From Odobenus rosmarus divergens (Eukaryota; Chordata; Mammalia; Carnivora; Odobenidae), in assembly GCF_000321225.1 (NCBI RefSeq), contig NW_004450331.1, positions 1,339,627 to 1,403,626 of the forward strand: DNA of 64,000 nucleotides. Direction: 5' to 3'. The position numbers and the translations under genes are program-made. The notes under the pieces are model-generated. The model had not been told where the DNA came from. It searched no databases and worked only from the letters and a program-made list of their open reading frames with translations. The first letter of the stretch is position 1, and every line of letters begins with the position of its first letter. Positions 1 to 10,699 of this stretch are shown here, one piece after another.

Positions 1-275
1 AACTGCTCTTAGGACCACGGTGTAGGGCAGGGGCTCTGGGGGACGTAGGAGTTTGAATCCCTATTCTGCCATCCTTGGCCTATGACAAGGATCAAGTCCT
101 TTTGTTTCTCCAGGACTCAGTTTCCTCTGCTACGAAGCGGAAAGAGTATCTGCATCTACCTCACTGGGTTACTATGAGGATTACATGAGATAATGTCTTG
201 AAAGCCCTCAGCATTCTGCAAGGCAACTTGAAAGTGCATGCCCACCCCTAGGTATTAGTATTCTTCTATGCCTGG
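1..275 (+). mobile_element. MIR SINE (ancient, tRNA-derived)
   Basis: The sequence follows the MIR consensus in order. It has the 'gtttgaatccc' block, the 'ctcagtttcctc' block and a 'gaggattacatgagataatg' block, ending in an AT-rich tail. MIRs are fossil SINEs shared by all mammals. This copy is diverged and probably starts before the window. It has no expected coding role. Confidence 0.85.
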
Positions 276-1915
276 TTCCAGCCTCTGCACTGACTTCAAT
301 GGCCTCTGACTATGTGCCATTCCACTCTCATCGACTTCCTCATAAAGAGAAAAACTAAAACATAAATTCCCTTCCACTTTCAGGAAGGGTTGTCTGAAAT
401 TAACACCCAACAAGAAGATCACAGGGACCGCTCGCATTGTAGACATGCTGGTCAAGCTCATGGGGAAAATGGCCCCTAAGCTCCAGAGTCTGCCACTAAG
501 GGGTCTCTGCTTTGGCCCCTCACGGCAGCCCTGGGAGAAGCAAGGGTCTCCGCCAGAACAACAGAATGGACTGTGCCTCTGACAAGGATTCCTCCACCTG
601 TAGCTCTGAGTAACAGGTTTTGATCACAGGCTCACTGCCAGTTATGAAGTGAAACCCTTTCCGAACAGTTGCTGTTTTGTTGGTTTTCCCCCGGAGATCT
701 AACTGATTTCACCTAGAAACTTCACTGACCAGCTGTGTGCTGTACAGAGTGTACCCCCGTAAGACCTGATATTTCATGGGCTCCCTAATACTCTTCAGCA
801 TGAGTGGGGACCCCATGGTCCTTCCCCCTAAACTGACAACTGGACACCCCCCGAAAGTGTGCATTTTCTGTCACCTGAGTCAACTCTGGGCTGTCCACTC
901 AGGGTGAGGCAGCGACCCTGAGACCTGTGTTTGTCAGTCTTTTGTAACCCAAAGACCTGAGAAAACGTGAAAGAAAAAAGGGCCACTGTTCCTGCTGACA
1001 GGTTTGCCTTAAGAATCTGGAAAGTAAAGCTGGCCTCTCAGCTCGAGGGCCTCTGAGCAGGGTTGGGCATTGGCAGCAGGGGCTGAGGGAGCTTCCTGGA
1101 CCCTCCTGCGTCTGTTGTAAGCGAGAGTGATTACACGCCCGTTCTGCAGATGGCCTCACAGACCTCCCCGTGGTGCGGTTCTCTTGGGGGAACAGCTTAT
1201 TTTGGAGCTGTGGAAGAACAATGGGAAATCTTTTCCCATGACCTTCATGTCGCCCTCATTTTAAATTCCATTGTATTTGTAACTTCAGATAAGGGGGACT
1301 AATTTCTGCAACTCTTCAGGGAGGACAGCTGGGCCATCCCCACCTCAGCCTTCCAGTCCTTCCCTGGTCTGGTCAGCCAGTGGCGCTGGGATCCTCAGGT
1401 GGTCGGGCAAGAGGGCTATAAATACTCTTCTTGGCGGCTGGCTTCCCTGGGGAGCCTGCAGCTGAGGGGCAGGGCCTGGGGAAGCACCTGCATCTCTCCA
1501 GGGTACATCCGCCCCTGGGCCAGGCTTCCTCGCTGCCCTCAGCCTTCGAGTGGCACTTTCTCTGTACATTTTCCAGCTCTGAGGAAGTCGGGTGGTAACC
1601 CAGCTTCCCGGCTAAATGCCGGGCTCCAAGCAGCCAACCCCCTTTAAACTCAAGAGTCTGAGCTTCATTTCCACCAGGGTTGATGGAACTGAATAGCTGA
1701 GGGTAAAATGAGGAGGGAGGGGGCAGGAAGAAAGGAAAGGAGCCTCTTCACAGAATGCTTTTCTTCTCCTGATTTCGCTTGTGTGAGGAAGTGCAAAACA
1801 ACCGCAAATCAGTCAGGCCTCTTTCCCCCCATGAAGTAGAAACTGAACAACTTTAAAAATCAGTGAATAGTTCCATTTTTTGGTTTTATTTATGGGCATT
1901 TTAAATAACCAGAAG
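276..1915. other. Unrecognised single-copy sequence
   Basis: I recognise no gene or repeat in this 1.6 kb. It is moderately GC-rich between about 1320 and 1640, with open frames on both strands that look like composition effects. A long pyrimidine tract on the minus strand ends in an acceptor-like AG near 1700, but no convincing donor follows it. Confidence 0.5.
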
Positions 1916-2114
1916 TGGGGTGCCTAGGTGGCTCAGTCGGTTGAGCGTCTCTTGACTTCGGCTCAGGTCATGATCCCAGGGTCATGAGATCAAGCCCCAC
2001 GTTGGGCTCCACGCTCAGTGGGGAGTCTGCTTGAGATTTCCTCTCGCTTGCTCTCCCTCTGCCCCTCCCCCCACTCGCAACACATCCTCTAATAAATCTT
2101 TAAAAAAAATAATA
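1916..2114 (+). mobile_element. Carnivore SINE (SINEC)
   Basis: This is a full-length element with a tRNA-like head (gtgcctaggtggctcag), a CT-rich middle and an A-rich tail after 'aataaatc'. It is flanked by the target-site duplication ataaccagaag at 1905-1915 and 2115-2125. The body is somewhat diverged from the young consensus, so it is an older insertion. Confidence 0.95.
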
Positions 2115-2229
2115 ATAACCAGAAGCAAGTCACTTATAAATGGAATTCTGTGCAATTGTCATTCAAAATGGGACAGAATTTAAAAGCCAGGTTGTATAAG
2201 AGATGAGAGAGTGTTTAAAAATTCACTGG

Positions 2230-2396
2230 ATGACAGTCTCACACTTCAGTGAACTGAAGAATCACCAGGAACACCTGTTTAAAAGACAGACCCTGGTGCC
2301 CACCGCCTGAGACTAAGTCCTCTGTGTCTGGTCTGGGCCCCAAAATCTGCATTTGAGTCTATACGTAATCCTGACGTGGAGAAACAACGTCCACGG
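2230..2396 (-). mobile_element. MER5A-like hAT-Charlie element
   Basis: Diverged but recognisable MER5A blocks run in reverse orientation: 'agaatcacc', 'ggtctgggcccc', 'atctgcattt'. This is a non-autonomous DNA transposon fossil. It lies directly next to a second MER5A-like copy in the opposite orientation. Confidence 0.65.
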
Positions 2397-2398
2397 AC

Positions 2399-2572
2399 AG
2401 TAGTTCACAGAGCGAGGGCCCCAACCAGAGGCAACAGTGGCGCTAGGGTATTTGCTAGAAATGCACATTCTCAGGCCAACTCCAGATTTAAGGAATTGGA
2501 AACGCTGGGGGCAGGGCCCAGTCATGGATTTCAACAGATCCCCAGGTGATGTGAAGGTGGAGAAACCCTCAT
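2399..2572 (+). mobile_element. MER5A-like hAT-Charlie element
   Basis: It matches MER5A order: 'agtagttcac', 'gctagaaatgcacattctcagg', then a 'cagggcccag' block and 'ccccaggtgatgtg'. It ends where a carnivore SINE inserted (target-site duplication from 2573). Confidence 0.7.
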
Positions 2573-2584
2573 GCTAACAGATTT

Positions 2585-2753
2585 TTTAAAAAGATTTTAT
2601 TTGTCAGAGAGAGAGAGAGAAAGAGCTCCCAAGCAGGGGGAGAAGCAGGTTCCTGGCCGAGCAGGGAGCCCGATATGGGACTTGATCCCAGGATCCTGGG
2701 ATCATGACCCGAGCTGAAGGCAGATGCTTAACCGACTGAGCCACCCAGGCATC
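2585..2753 (-). mobile_element. Carnivore SINE (SINEC)
   Basis: Reverse-oriented SINE: T-rich tail complement, GA repeat, 'aagcagggggagaagcagg', and the head complement ending 'gactgagccacccagg'. The duplication gctaacagattt flanks it at 2573-2584 and 2754-2765. It sits at the end of a MER5A-like element. Confidence 0.95.
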
Positions 2754-2765
2754 GCTAACAGATTT

Positions 2766-4049
2766 CTTAGAAGGCAGGAGCATGGACTCTGGCACAGGGG
2801 CGATTCCAACGTGCGGCCCAGACTGAGCACCACGGCTCTGGGTCTGTGGGCTAGAAATGTTTCTCTCACCTTCACAGCCCTCATTTTCTGCGCATCTACT
2901 TTTTTGAGCCAGGGTTAGAGTCAATGATGTGAAGGCGGACGAATGTGGACCTTGTTCCAGAGAGACAAGGACTCAAGTCTTGGTCCCAACTTTAACCTCC
3001 CTGTCTGTGTTTTCACCTGGGACGCGGAAGCGACGCCGCCTTCCCCACACTGGCACCATGGAGAGGGAGGAGACATCACCTGGGAAAGCACTTAGCCAGC
3101 ATCTAGCACACTGGAGGCACATGATTTTCCTCTGTGCCTCTCTGCAATCGTTATTTCCCTTCATTTAATTGGGGTCTGGAATGAGATTCTTAATCTTTAT
3201 AGAAATATGGCTTGAGGGTGTATGCCCCAGAGAGCATCAAAAACCTCATTTTAAAATCCTCCCTCTTATTAGCGTAAATGCATGGAGAGTTCCGTGGGCA
3301 ATCCTGATTTTAAAGGCTGGTGGTGTGAGCTTGGAGGCAGCTCTAACACTCCCTAACCCGATTCGACGGCAACCAGTCACTGTCCTTCATTCAGGGATGG
3401 ATCGGTAATGGGCAGAACCTTCCAATTTTATGATTGTGTTCTTTGCACAAGCACTTCACTTTGTCAGCTGATCTCCATTGCTTATAAGATGCCACATAAA
3501 CTACCACGAGTTTAGCGACAGAGATCTGCCAGCAACTGGGGTAAAGAAATCACTCTGTGTGTGTGTGTGTGTTGTGTGTGTGCGCATGTGCTCTGGTGTG
3601 AACATCAGCTAGTACCAAACACACACGAGAGCGGATTCAGTAACCACTCTGGCCAGAAGCGCCACCGCCTGTGTATAGTATTTTCTGTAATACATAATGG
3701 TTTTACAGGCCCTAAATAAACGCTTGACAATGACTTCTTCAGTCGATTCTTCTGAAGTTGAAGGGGCTGCAAACATTTCTTCCAAGGCAATGACAGAAGC
3801 GTGTGCTGTTTGGAGCCTGAAGCTGACCACATTTGTGGGAGTGAAGGAGGAGCCGTCCACATGTGACAATCAAATGTTCCGCATACTTGCATTAGGATGG
3901 AAGGTCCCGAATGTGACCGAGACCTGGGGCTGTGTGGAGCCCTTGACAGCCAACTAGCTTAGTTTATGGGAGGGTAGCTGGAGGCCCTTAGGGCAGGGAA
4001 ATGTGGATATGGCCAAAGTTCATTGCCATCTATTGCTTCAGTTCTAGCT
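2766..4049. other. Unrecognised sequence with one (TG)n tract
   Basis: Apart from the dinucleotide repeat at 3555-3590, I recognise no element or exon. Short open frames here have no start context, splice signals or familiar protein motif. Confidence 0.45.
3555..3590. repeat. (TG)n microsatellite, imperfect
   Basis: An alternating TG run broken by one TT step and a 'cgca' interruption. Likely to vary in length between individuals. Confidence 0.9.
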
Positions 4050-4260
4050 TCAACAAACATTTACTGAGAGGCTGCCATGTACAAAGCACGTTTACACACA
4101 TGATCTCAGCTAAGGCTCAGTTATCACCACCTGCTTTTTACAGACCAGGAAATTGAGGTGCAGAGATACAAAGGCATTTGATAACCATCATGCAACCAGT
4201 TACTAGCAAAACGAATACATCAACCCGGGTCTTCTATCTCCAGGGTAGTGTTGTCCTACT
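4050..4260 (-). mobile_element. MIR SINE, reverse orientation
   Basis: The order is the reverse complement of MIR: 'tttactgagaggctgccatg', 'tttttacagaccaggaaattg', 'accagttactagc', 'caacccgggtcttc'. It is strongly decayed. Confidence 0.8.
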
Positions 4261-4726
4261 ACTCATGGTTGTTCCCCCCAAAGGGTAAAATGAATATTCC
4301 AGCAGCCACTGACTTGGAATTTCTAAATCCATTTTACAGATGACAAAATAAACACAAGACACAAGGCTTAAGAAAATGCATTATTATAAGCCATTCATTC
4401 AGCCATAGGTTATTCTCAAAGACAGGGAAGACTTGGACTGACTTGGCTCTTAATCGGGGCCCCAGTATCAAGAGCATGATGTGTTGTTGTCATTTTCCAT
4501 ATACACATTTCCCCAGGAGGAGAAGCTGAGAAACTGAACCTGAGCAGGGAAACATTTGTTCAGGAAAGAGGATTTCTGGGTTTTGTTGCTGATTCTCTTA
4601 TTCATTCACTTATTCAGCCATTCATCCAATCAGTCTGCATTCATTCATGTTTTACTACAAGTGAGGCAACTTCATTTATTTACATACCTCCTAAAACAAT
4701 TAAGAAAATTACATATCCTCCTGAAC

Positions 4727-4860
4727 TTTTTTTTTTTCCCCAAGTAGGCTCCACACCCAGTGTGGAAACAATGCAGGGCTTTAACTCACAACCCTGAGAT
4801 CAAGACCTGAACCGAGATCAAGAGTCAGATGCTTAACATATTGAGCCATTCAGGCGCCCT
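4727..4860 (-). mobile_element. Old carnivore SINE, 5'-truncated tail side
   Basis: An older SINEC subtype in reverse: 'aagtaggctccacacccag', 'cacaaccctgagatcaagac', head complement 'ttgagccattcaggcgccc'. A short duplication, tatcctc, occurs at 4714-4720 and 4861-4867. Confidence 0.9.
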
Positions 4861-5083
4861 TATCCTCTTTAACTTCTTAAAGATGAAATCTAAAGTAGCT
4901 CTCCCTCTATTTAAATAGTTGTAAAAGTAATTCTGGCATGCCGTCAATATTGACAACTTAAAACAAGTGCTTTTGCATATTTTATGTATCCAAAGGACTA
5001 CAAATACCTTAGCAATTTTATATTTATCATCATCCAAAATTTTAAAATACTTGATCTTTTAACGGTAAGAACATTTAGTGTTC

Positions 5084-5280
5084 TGAGGAACCCGGGTGGC
5101 TCAGTTGGTTAAGCGTCTGCCTTTGGCTCAGGTCATGATCCCGGGGTCCTGGGATCGAGTCCTGCATCGGGCTTCCTGCTCAGAGGGGAGCCTGCTTCTC
5201 CCTCTACCTGCTGCTCCCCGCTCTCCTTCTGCTGCTCCCCCTGCTTGTGCTGTCAAATAAATATAATCTAAAAAACAAAA
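5084..5280 (+). mobile_element. Carnivore SINE (SINEC)
   Basis: Full-length element with intact tRNA-like head, an expanded 'ctgctgctcccc' middle and an A-rich tail. A perfect 14-bp duplication, aacatttagtgttc, lies at 5070-5083 and 5281-5294. Confidence 0.97.
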
Positions 5281-5503
5281 AACATTTAGTGTTCCTTTTC
5301 TTTAAATTCATATTCCATTCCATTTCCCCAATTTTACCTGATTATAATGTATTTCATGCTTGAAAATCTTTTATTAATCACCCTAACATACCCTATGTAA
5401 CAATAATATACATCGACATGATCTTTTAATTTCCTATAATCTTAAGCCCTTAAAAGGTTAAAATTTTCTTTTGGATCGAGTTATTGTTAAAATCATGAGA
5501 ACA

Positions 5504-5685
5504 GGAGCGCCTGGGTGGCTCAGTCATTAAGCATCTGCCTTCGGCTCAGGTCATGATCCCAGGGTGCTGGGATCGAGCCCCGCATCAGGCTCCTTGTTTG
5601 GTGGGGAGTCTACTTCTCCCTTTCCCACTCCCCCTGCTTGTGCTCCTGCTCTCACTATCTGTCAAATAAATAAAATCTTAAGAAA
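5504..5685 (+). mobile_element. Carnivore SINE (SINEC)
   Basis: Full-length element close to the young consensus, with 'gtcaaataaataaaatctt' tail. A perfect 15-bp duplication, aaaatcatgagaaca, lies at 5489-5503 and 5686-5700, which suggests fairly recent insertion. Confidence 0.97.
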
Positions 5686-5700
5686 AAAATCATGAGAACA

Positions 5701-7654
5701 AAATTAATCAAAACAACAAATATATTACAGCTTTAAAAAATGCACTGTAAAATCAGGAGAAATGAGAGGTATAGTTTTCTTTCTGAACATGGATGGTGAG
5801 CTGGGAAAGAACCTTTCCCATGGGCTCTCCCCTGCAGGCAGGTTCTCAGGACAATCTTATTAGGAAAGAGTACACATGTAAGTCTAGGATCTGGAAATTA
5901 ATCCCTGCTATATAGCCAATTAACATACCTGAGCTAGAAGGCTGCTTCCCAGGAGCCAAAGGCACAGAGGCCCCACAGGGGACCCTGGGACACATACACA
6001 ACCACTGCACAAGTCAGATGGGTCAAGAGTTGGATCCATCAGGGATAGTCAAGAGACAAACCTCATGAGTCATCTGAACAGGGGACGTCTAGTGTAAAGA
6101 ACTGTGAACTAGGCAAAAGATGATTAACTACTAAAAGTGATAAAAAGAGAACTGGAAGGTGTAACAGATGTAGAAACTTAGAAGGCAGCTAACTACCATC
6201 CCTCAGGCTGAGGGAAAAGTAAAAGGGCGAGAACTTAGGAATTCAGAGGAGGATCCGGCAAGGTGGAGAAGCAGACCCTTGAGAAGGGGAGTGGTTGATG
6301 CAGCAGCAAAGAAACGGTGTTGGAGGTGCTCCACCCAGGACCCTGAAAGCTGCCACCACCACAGTGAAAATTGCTGGGACACTCTGCACACTGATTTGCT
6401 AACAATTCCTCCCAAAACAGAACAGGGATTAAGCGTCCTCAGTTCCCGCTTCACAGCGCCCTCTATTTGTAGAGTGTACTAGGGAGCCGCCCATTCAAAG
6501 GAGAAATGCAAGGCGCAGAGTCCAGCTCTAGGAGGACAAAGCAGGACAAAAAAAAGGGGGGGGGGGTTGGAGCTGAAAAAAAATGCATCAGCAACTGGAA
6601 CAAGCATGGAGAGAAAACTACAGTTAAAGGATTGCGTGAATCCAGAGAGAAGAGAAATGACTTTGAATCTCCCCTCTCCCCAAATCAGACGATGGATAGA
6701 CTCAACACTGTATCCTGAGCTAAGTCCTTTGGTCTCAGTCATTTCTGCAGTTTTTAATGGAGAGTAACTGCACCCACACTAACTCCCTAGCAATGATGTC
6801 CAGGGCTGAGAATCTCACCCCATGCTCCCATTTTCTTGGCTTTGCTTCTGTGTGCATGCAAAGCCAGTCGGTTTTCTCACATGTTCAGGAAGCACAGCCA
6901 GGATTCTCGAGGGGCGAATTACGTATCTGTCTCTGTGGCAGTTGCTCACCCCAACACCAGTCCTTGGAGACGGCGTGTACCACTAAGCTTTATCTCCTGT
7001 GATTCTTGCCCAAGCAGAGTGGTAAGGCGGGGAGGTGAGGATCATCTATTTTGATTTCTCCTATTTCTGCTCTGTGTTTTGAAGTGAAATGATTTCTTAC
7101 AGCCACCAAATCGGCACCAAGTTCTCCCTTTCACCAACTCCCCTACAGTCTTTATCACTGCAGTCACGGAGACGTTACAGAAAAAAAAATGTGTGTCCAT
7201 GCCAACCAACTGTGACAGAATTTTATTTCAAAATTATTCTGTTGGCTTTACTTGTATGAAACTCTCTGCCGTATTCTGTAAGGCACATTACTCATCTCAA
7301 ACGTCTTTAGAAAGAAACCCCCTGAAAGGCCACGTGATGGGCAGAGGGTGCTCTGGTTGGGAACAGAAGGCTTGGGTGTTCCCATTTTCACCTCTAACTG
7401 GCCACGTACATGACAGAATCACTTGGTTCTCATCTCCTCCCTCAGCCTCACCCCCTGAACACTGCAGTGTTCGGGACAATATTTATAGTCATCAGCCATC
7501 AATATTTATAGGGGATGATTGGAAAATACCACCCTCATGTTTGAGTGATGTTGAGATGGATGGGGCCAAGGGAATTAGCTGGGGGGATCTTGTCTCCATA
7601 GCTCTACTGTGCTACCCACAGCCCTTCTTTATGACCTTATATTTATACTTCCTT
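5701..7654. other. Unrecognised sequence, about 2 kb
   Basis: No gene or repeat family recognised. It holds an A8/G11 homopolymer junction near 6549-6567 and an open frame of 162 codons at 7193-7681. That frame lacks codon or motif support and runs into an L1 fossil, so I treat it as chance. Confidence 0.45.
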
Positions 7655-8165
7655 TTAGTTTTAATGGCTTTTAAAAATTAAGGTATAATAGACCTACAGC
7701 ATAGTGCACAAATTGAGACCTTCTTACATAAACATACAGCTATGTAACTACCTTTTGATCAAAACATGGGTATTTCAAATATCCCCCCAAATCCCTGTGC
7801 CCTTTCTTAGTCAATACTCACCTCTGCCCTCAGAAGTAACTACTATTCTGACTTTTGTTGCCATTGACTGGCTTTGTCTCCTCTTGAACTTGGTATTTAT
7901 GAGATTTTACACTCGCGCTCTTTTGCATCTGGCCTCCCCCAGCAAAACTGTGTCTGTGAGCTTCATCCCCAGCTCCCTCCTCTTTCGTGCAGAGTAGTAC
8001 TCCATTGTGTGAATACACCACCACTTACCCATTCTGCTGTTGATGGGAGTTTGGGTGGTTTCCAGTCTTGGGCAATTATGAATAAAATTTCTGTGAACAT
8101 TCTTGTACATGTCTTTTGGTGGATATTTTTTTCCCTTGGGTGCTTTATCAGTCTGATCAGAAGAA
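7655..8165 (-). mobile_element. L1M 3' UTR and ORF2 end, antisense
   Basis: Read on the plus strand, it gives the reverse complement of an old L1: a 'ttaaggtataatagacctac' 3'-end block, then 'agtagtactccattgtg' and 'gtttgggtggtttccagtc'. The L1 therefore lies on the minus strand. It breaks off just before a SINE and resumes near 9520, after foreign sequence. Confidence 0.8.
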
Positions 8166-8175
8166 CAAAACCACA

Positions 8176-8389
8176 GGGTGCCTGGGTGGCTCAGTTGGCT
8201 AAGCAGCCAATTCCTGATTTTGGTTCAGGTCATGGTCTGAGGGTGGCGAGATCCAGCCCCGCATGCATCCGGCTCTGGGCTTAGCAGGGAGTCTGCTTGA
8301 GATTCTCTCCCTCTGTCCCTCCCCCTGGCTTATGTGCACTCTCTCTCTCTCATAAATAAATAAATCTTTAAAAAAAAAAACAGGAAAAG
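8176..8389 (+). mobile_element. Carnivore SINE, older subtype
   Basis: Head 'gtgcctgggtggctcagttgg', diverged middle with 'gagtctgcttgagattctct', and tail 'ataaataaataaatc' followed by A's. The duplication caaaaccaca lies at 8166-8175 and 8390-8399. Confidence 0.95.
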
Positions 8390-8399
8390 CAAAACCACA

Positions 8400-9515
8400 T
8401 GATCATTTAAAAAAAGGTTTAATATGAAGAATATCTTAACTGCAACAGGAATAACAAGAGGTTGGCTACTAAGAAGTAAAGATGATACAGAATATAGAAA
8501 AAGCGGATATAGGGAGAGGTTACCAACCTCAGAGCTCAGATAAAGTACTAAAGGAAGAACCACTCCCCCACCCCTGCCCTCAGGACATGGTCCTGGAAGG
8601 CTTGGCCGTGGCTCACTGAATAGCAGAGAAGTCACTGTATTCTTGCACTGGTAGAGCTTTCCAGAAATCTGCCCTCGGAAATTGCTGGAAATCCATATTC
8701 TGGGACACCAAGGAAAGTCTTTCACTGGGCAGTGTTACACTTGAGGTGCTCTACTACAAAGCTGACTGAAGTGGCTGCCACGGAAGCTGCAGGCCACTAG
8801 GTGCGGCTGGCCGCCCCGCATGGCAGGGGCTCAGAAGTGGGGAGCCACCCATGCTGCAGGGGCCAGACTCTGGGGGGGGGGGGTGCGTGCACTGCAAGGA
8901 AGTCACTGGTGGTGCGGGTGCTGGCTGCTGGAGGAGGACATTGCGGGAGACTGAGGAGCAGCCCGCTGCAGCCAGGAAGCTCAACTGTCGTTTCTTTCTT
9001 TTTTTATTTTATTTTATTTATTTATTTGTGAGAGAGAGAGCACAAGCAGGGGGAGCTGCAGAGGGAGAGGGAGAAGCAGGCTTCCCGCAGAGCAGGGAGC
9101 CCAATGCAGGGCTCGATCCTAGGACCCCGGGATCATGACCTGAGCCGAAGGCAGACGCTTAACAACTGAGCCACCCAGGCGCCCCTTAAACTGTCATTTC
9201 TCACCCACAGCCTTTACTAACCAAGCTTCAGTACCAGCTGGCAAAGGGAAAAATATGCGAAGGGCCCAAGTCCATTTTCCCAGAGCAGTTACAAAGGATC
9301 AACCTGTTGCTGAGAGAGAACGAATCACTAACCGGCACAAGTTCTCCACGTCGCAGGCGAAGCGCTGGGTCACAGGACAGTTGCAGACTTAGCCGACGTG
9401 GATTCTGCTCTGGAGTTTTCCAAAAGGCTGCAGCAGCTGATGGTCTGACCGGCGGGATACAAGAATGCCCATCGCTTCACGTACTTAGCAGCACTCTCTG
9501 GCATTACGGTGACTA
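8400..9515. other. Unclassified block inside an L1M
   Basis: This block separates two collinear parts of the same antisense L1M and carries one nested SINE (8996-9188). It includes a CAG/CTG-leaning segment (8740-8980) and a G13 run near 8871. I cannot assign it to a repeat family. Lying inside an L1 suggests insertion of another element, or a rearrangement that also lost about 250 bp of the L1. Confidence 0.4.
8996..9188 (-). mobile_element. Carnivore SINE (SINEC)
   Basis: Reverse-oriented full-length SINE with 'attttatttatttatttg' tail complement, GA repeat and head complement ending 'gagccacccaggcgcccc'. The flanking 13-bp duplication at 8983-8995 and 9189-9201 has one difference (aactgtcgtttct against aactgtcatttct). 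Confidence 0.95.
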
Positions 9516-9519
9516 TGAA

Positions 9520-9775
9520 GCAGTCTTTCGTTGTGATTGTACTCACCATATCCTTGATGAGTGAAGACGGTGAACACGTTTCATAGGCTTACTGGACATT
9601 TAGAAATCCCCCTTTTGAAAAGCCCATTCGTGTCAGTGGCTCATTTTTTATTGTCTTTTTCCTATTGAATTGTAGGAGTGTTTTTTATACGCTAGATACA
9701 AGTCCTTTCTCAAATATGTATATTGTAAATACCTTCTCCCAGTCTGTAGGTTGCTTACATTACTTTTTAAAAAAC
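9520..9775 (-). mobile_element. L1M ORF2 3' fragment, antisense
   Basis: It continues the L1M of 7655-8165 in the same orientation. Diagnostic blocks are 'gcttactggacattt', 'ttgaattgtaggagtg' and 'tctcccagtctgtaggttgc', all reverse complements of the L1 ORF2 3' region. Confidence 0.75.
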
Positions 9776-9947
9776 ATCCATAGAGAGAAATAATCAGAAT
9801 ACTGTCTCTTCCTATATGCTGTCTCTTTTAGGATAAATATCAATGGCTATAGTGAGTCATGGTCACATGCTTATATAATTGAAATAAAGTAAATGAATCT
9901 TCTGGAGTTGGTCTTTGCACTTGCCTAAGAAGAAAAACATTTATTTT

Positions 9948-10133
9948 TTGAAAGATTTTATTTATTTATTTGTCAGAGAGAGAGAGAGAGAGCACAAGCA
10001 GGGGGAGTGGGAGAGGGAGAAGCAGGCTCCCCGCGGAGCAAGGAGCCCGATGCGGGGCTCGATCCCAGGACCCTGGGATCATGACCTGAGCTGAAGGCAG
10101 ATATTTAACCGACTGAGCCACTCAGGCGTCCCA
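9948..10133 (-). mobile_element. Carnivore SINE (SINEC)
   Basis: Reverse-oriented and close to consensus: 'cacaagcagggggagtggg', 'gatgcggggctcgatcccag', 'gactgagccactcaggcg'. A perfect 15-bp duplication, aaaaacatttatttt, lies at 9933-9947 and 10134-10148. Confidence 0.97.
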
Positions 10134-10309
10134 AAAAACATTTATTTTAAAATTATCCTAGTCCATTTACAATAATTTTTCTCCTTGCCCTCTGCCAGTT
10201 CAATTGAAGTCAGAGATTTCTGACGCTGAGGTAAAGGTCCATGGTTTGAATTTATTATAGAAAGCTTCTGTGAGATCGAATCAGATTATCTTTCTCAATT
10301 TACAACAAT

Positions 10310-10480
10310 ACCACTTCTAAGCACTCCAGTGGCACCCACCCTTCCCTGCCACACTACCTTACAATTATGTGCCTGGCTCTCTGTAAGCTCCTTGAAAACA
10401 GGAACCAAACATTCATCTGTATAAGTTGAGGGCTAGCCCAGGACCTGGCATGCCCTAGACACTCAAGGAACGTTCCTTAC
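10310..10480 (+). mobile_element. L2 LINE 3' end fragment
   Basis: The blocks 'tgtaagctccttgaaaacag' and 'cctggcatgccctagacact' match the L2 3' end in sense orientation. Short and diverged. Confidence 0.6.
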
Positions 10481-10504
10481 ACCTCAATAACACTATTAAA
10501 AATA

Positions 10505-10696
10505 GGGGCACCTGGGTGGCTCAGTTGTTAAGCGTCTGCCTTTGGCTCAGGTCATGATCCCAGGGTCCTGGGATCGAGTCCCTCATTGGGCTCCCTGTTC
10601 AGCTGGGAGCCTACTTCTCCCTCTCCCACTCCCCCTGCCTGTGTTCCCTCTCTAGCTGTCTTTGTCAAATAAAAAAATAAAATCTTAAAAAAAAAA
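10505..10696 (+). mobile_element. Carnivore SINE (SINEC), young type
   Basis: Close to the young consensus, including 'cactccccctgcctgtgttc' and the 'gtcaaata' tail. I do not find an exact duplication at its edges. A similar 'aaggaacrttcctt' occurs just past the tail and about 30 bp before the head. Confidence 0.95.
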
Positions 10697-10699
10697 GGA

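Noticed and set aside
1640..1750. Strong minus-strand acceptor tract
   Set aside because: No good donor downstream. The open frame after it is arginine/proline-rich and composition-driven.
1916..2114. tRNA gene in SINE heads (here and in all other SINE copies)
   Set aside because: The tRNA-like heads belong to SINEs. None folds as an intact tRNA on inspection, and all are joined to SINE bodies.
7193..7681. 162-codon plus frame
   Set aside because: It runs into an antisense L1M, with no recognisable domain or splice context.
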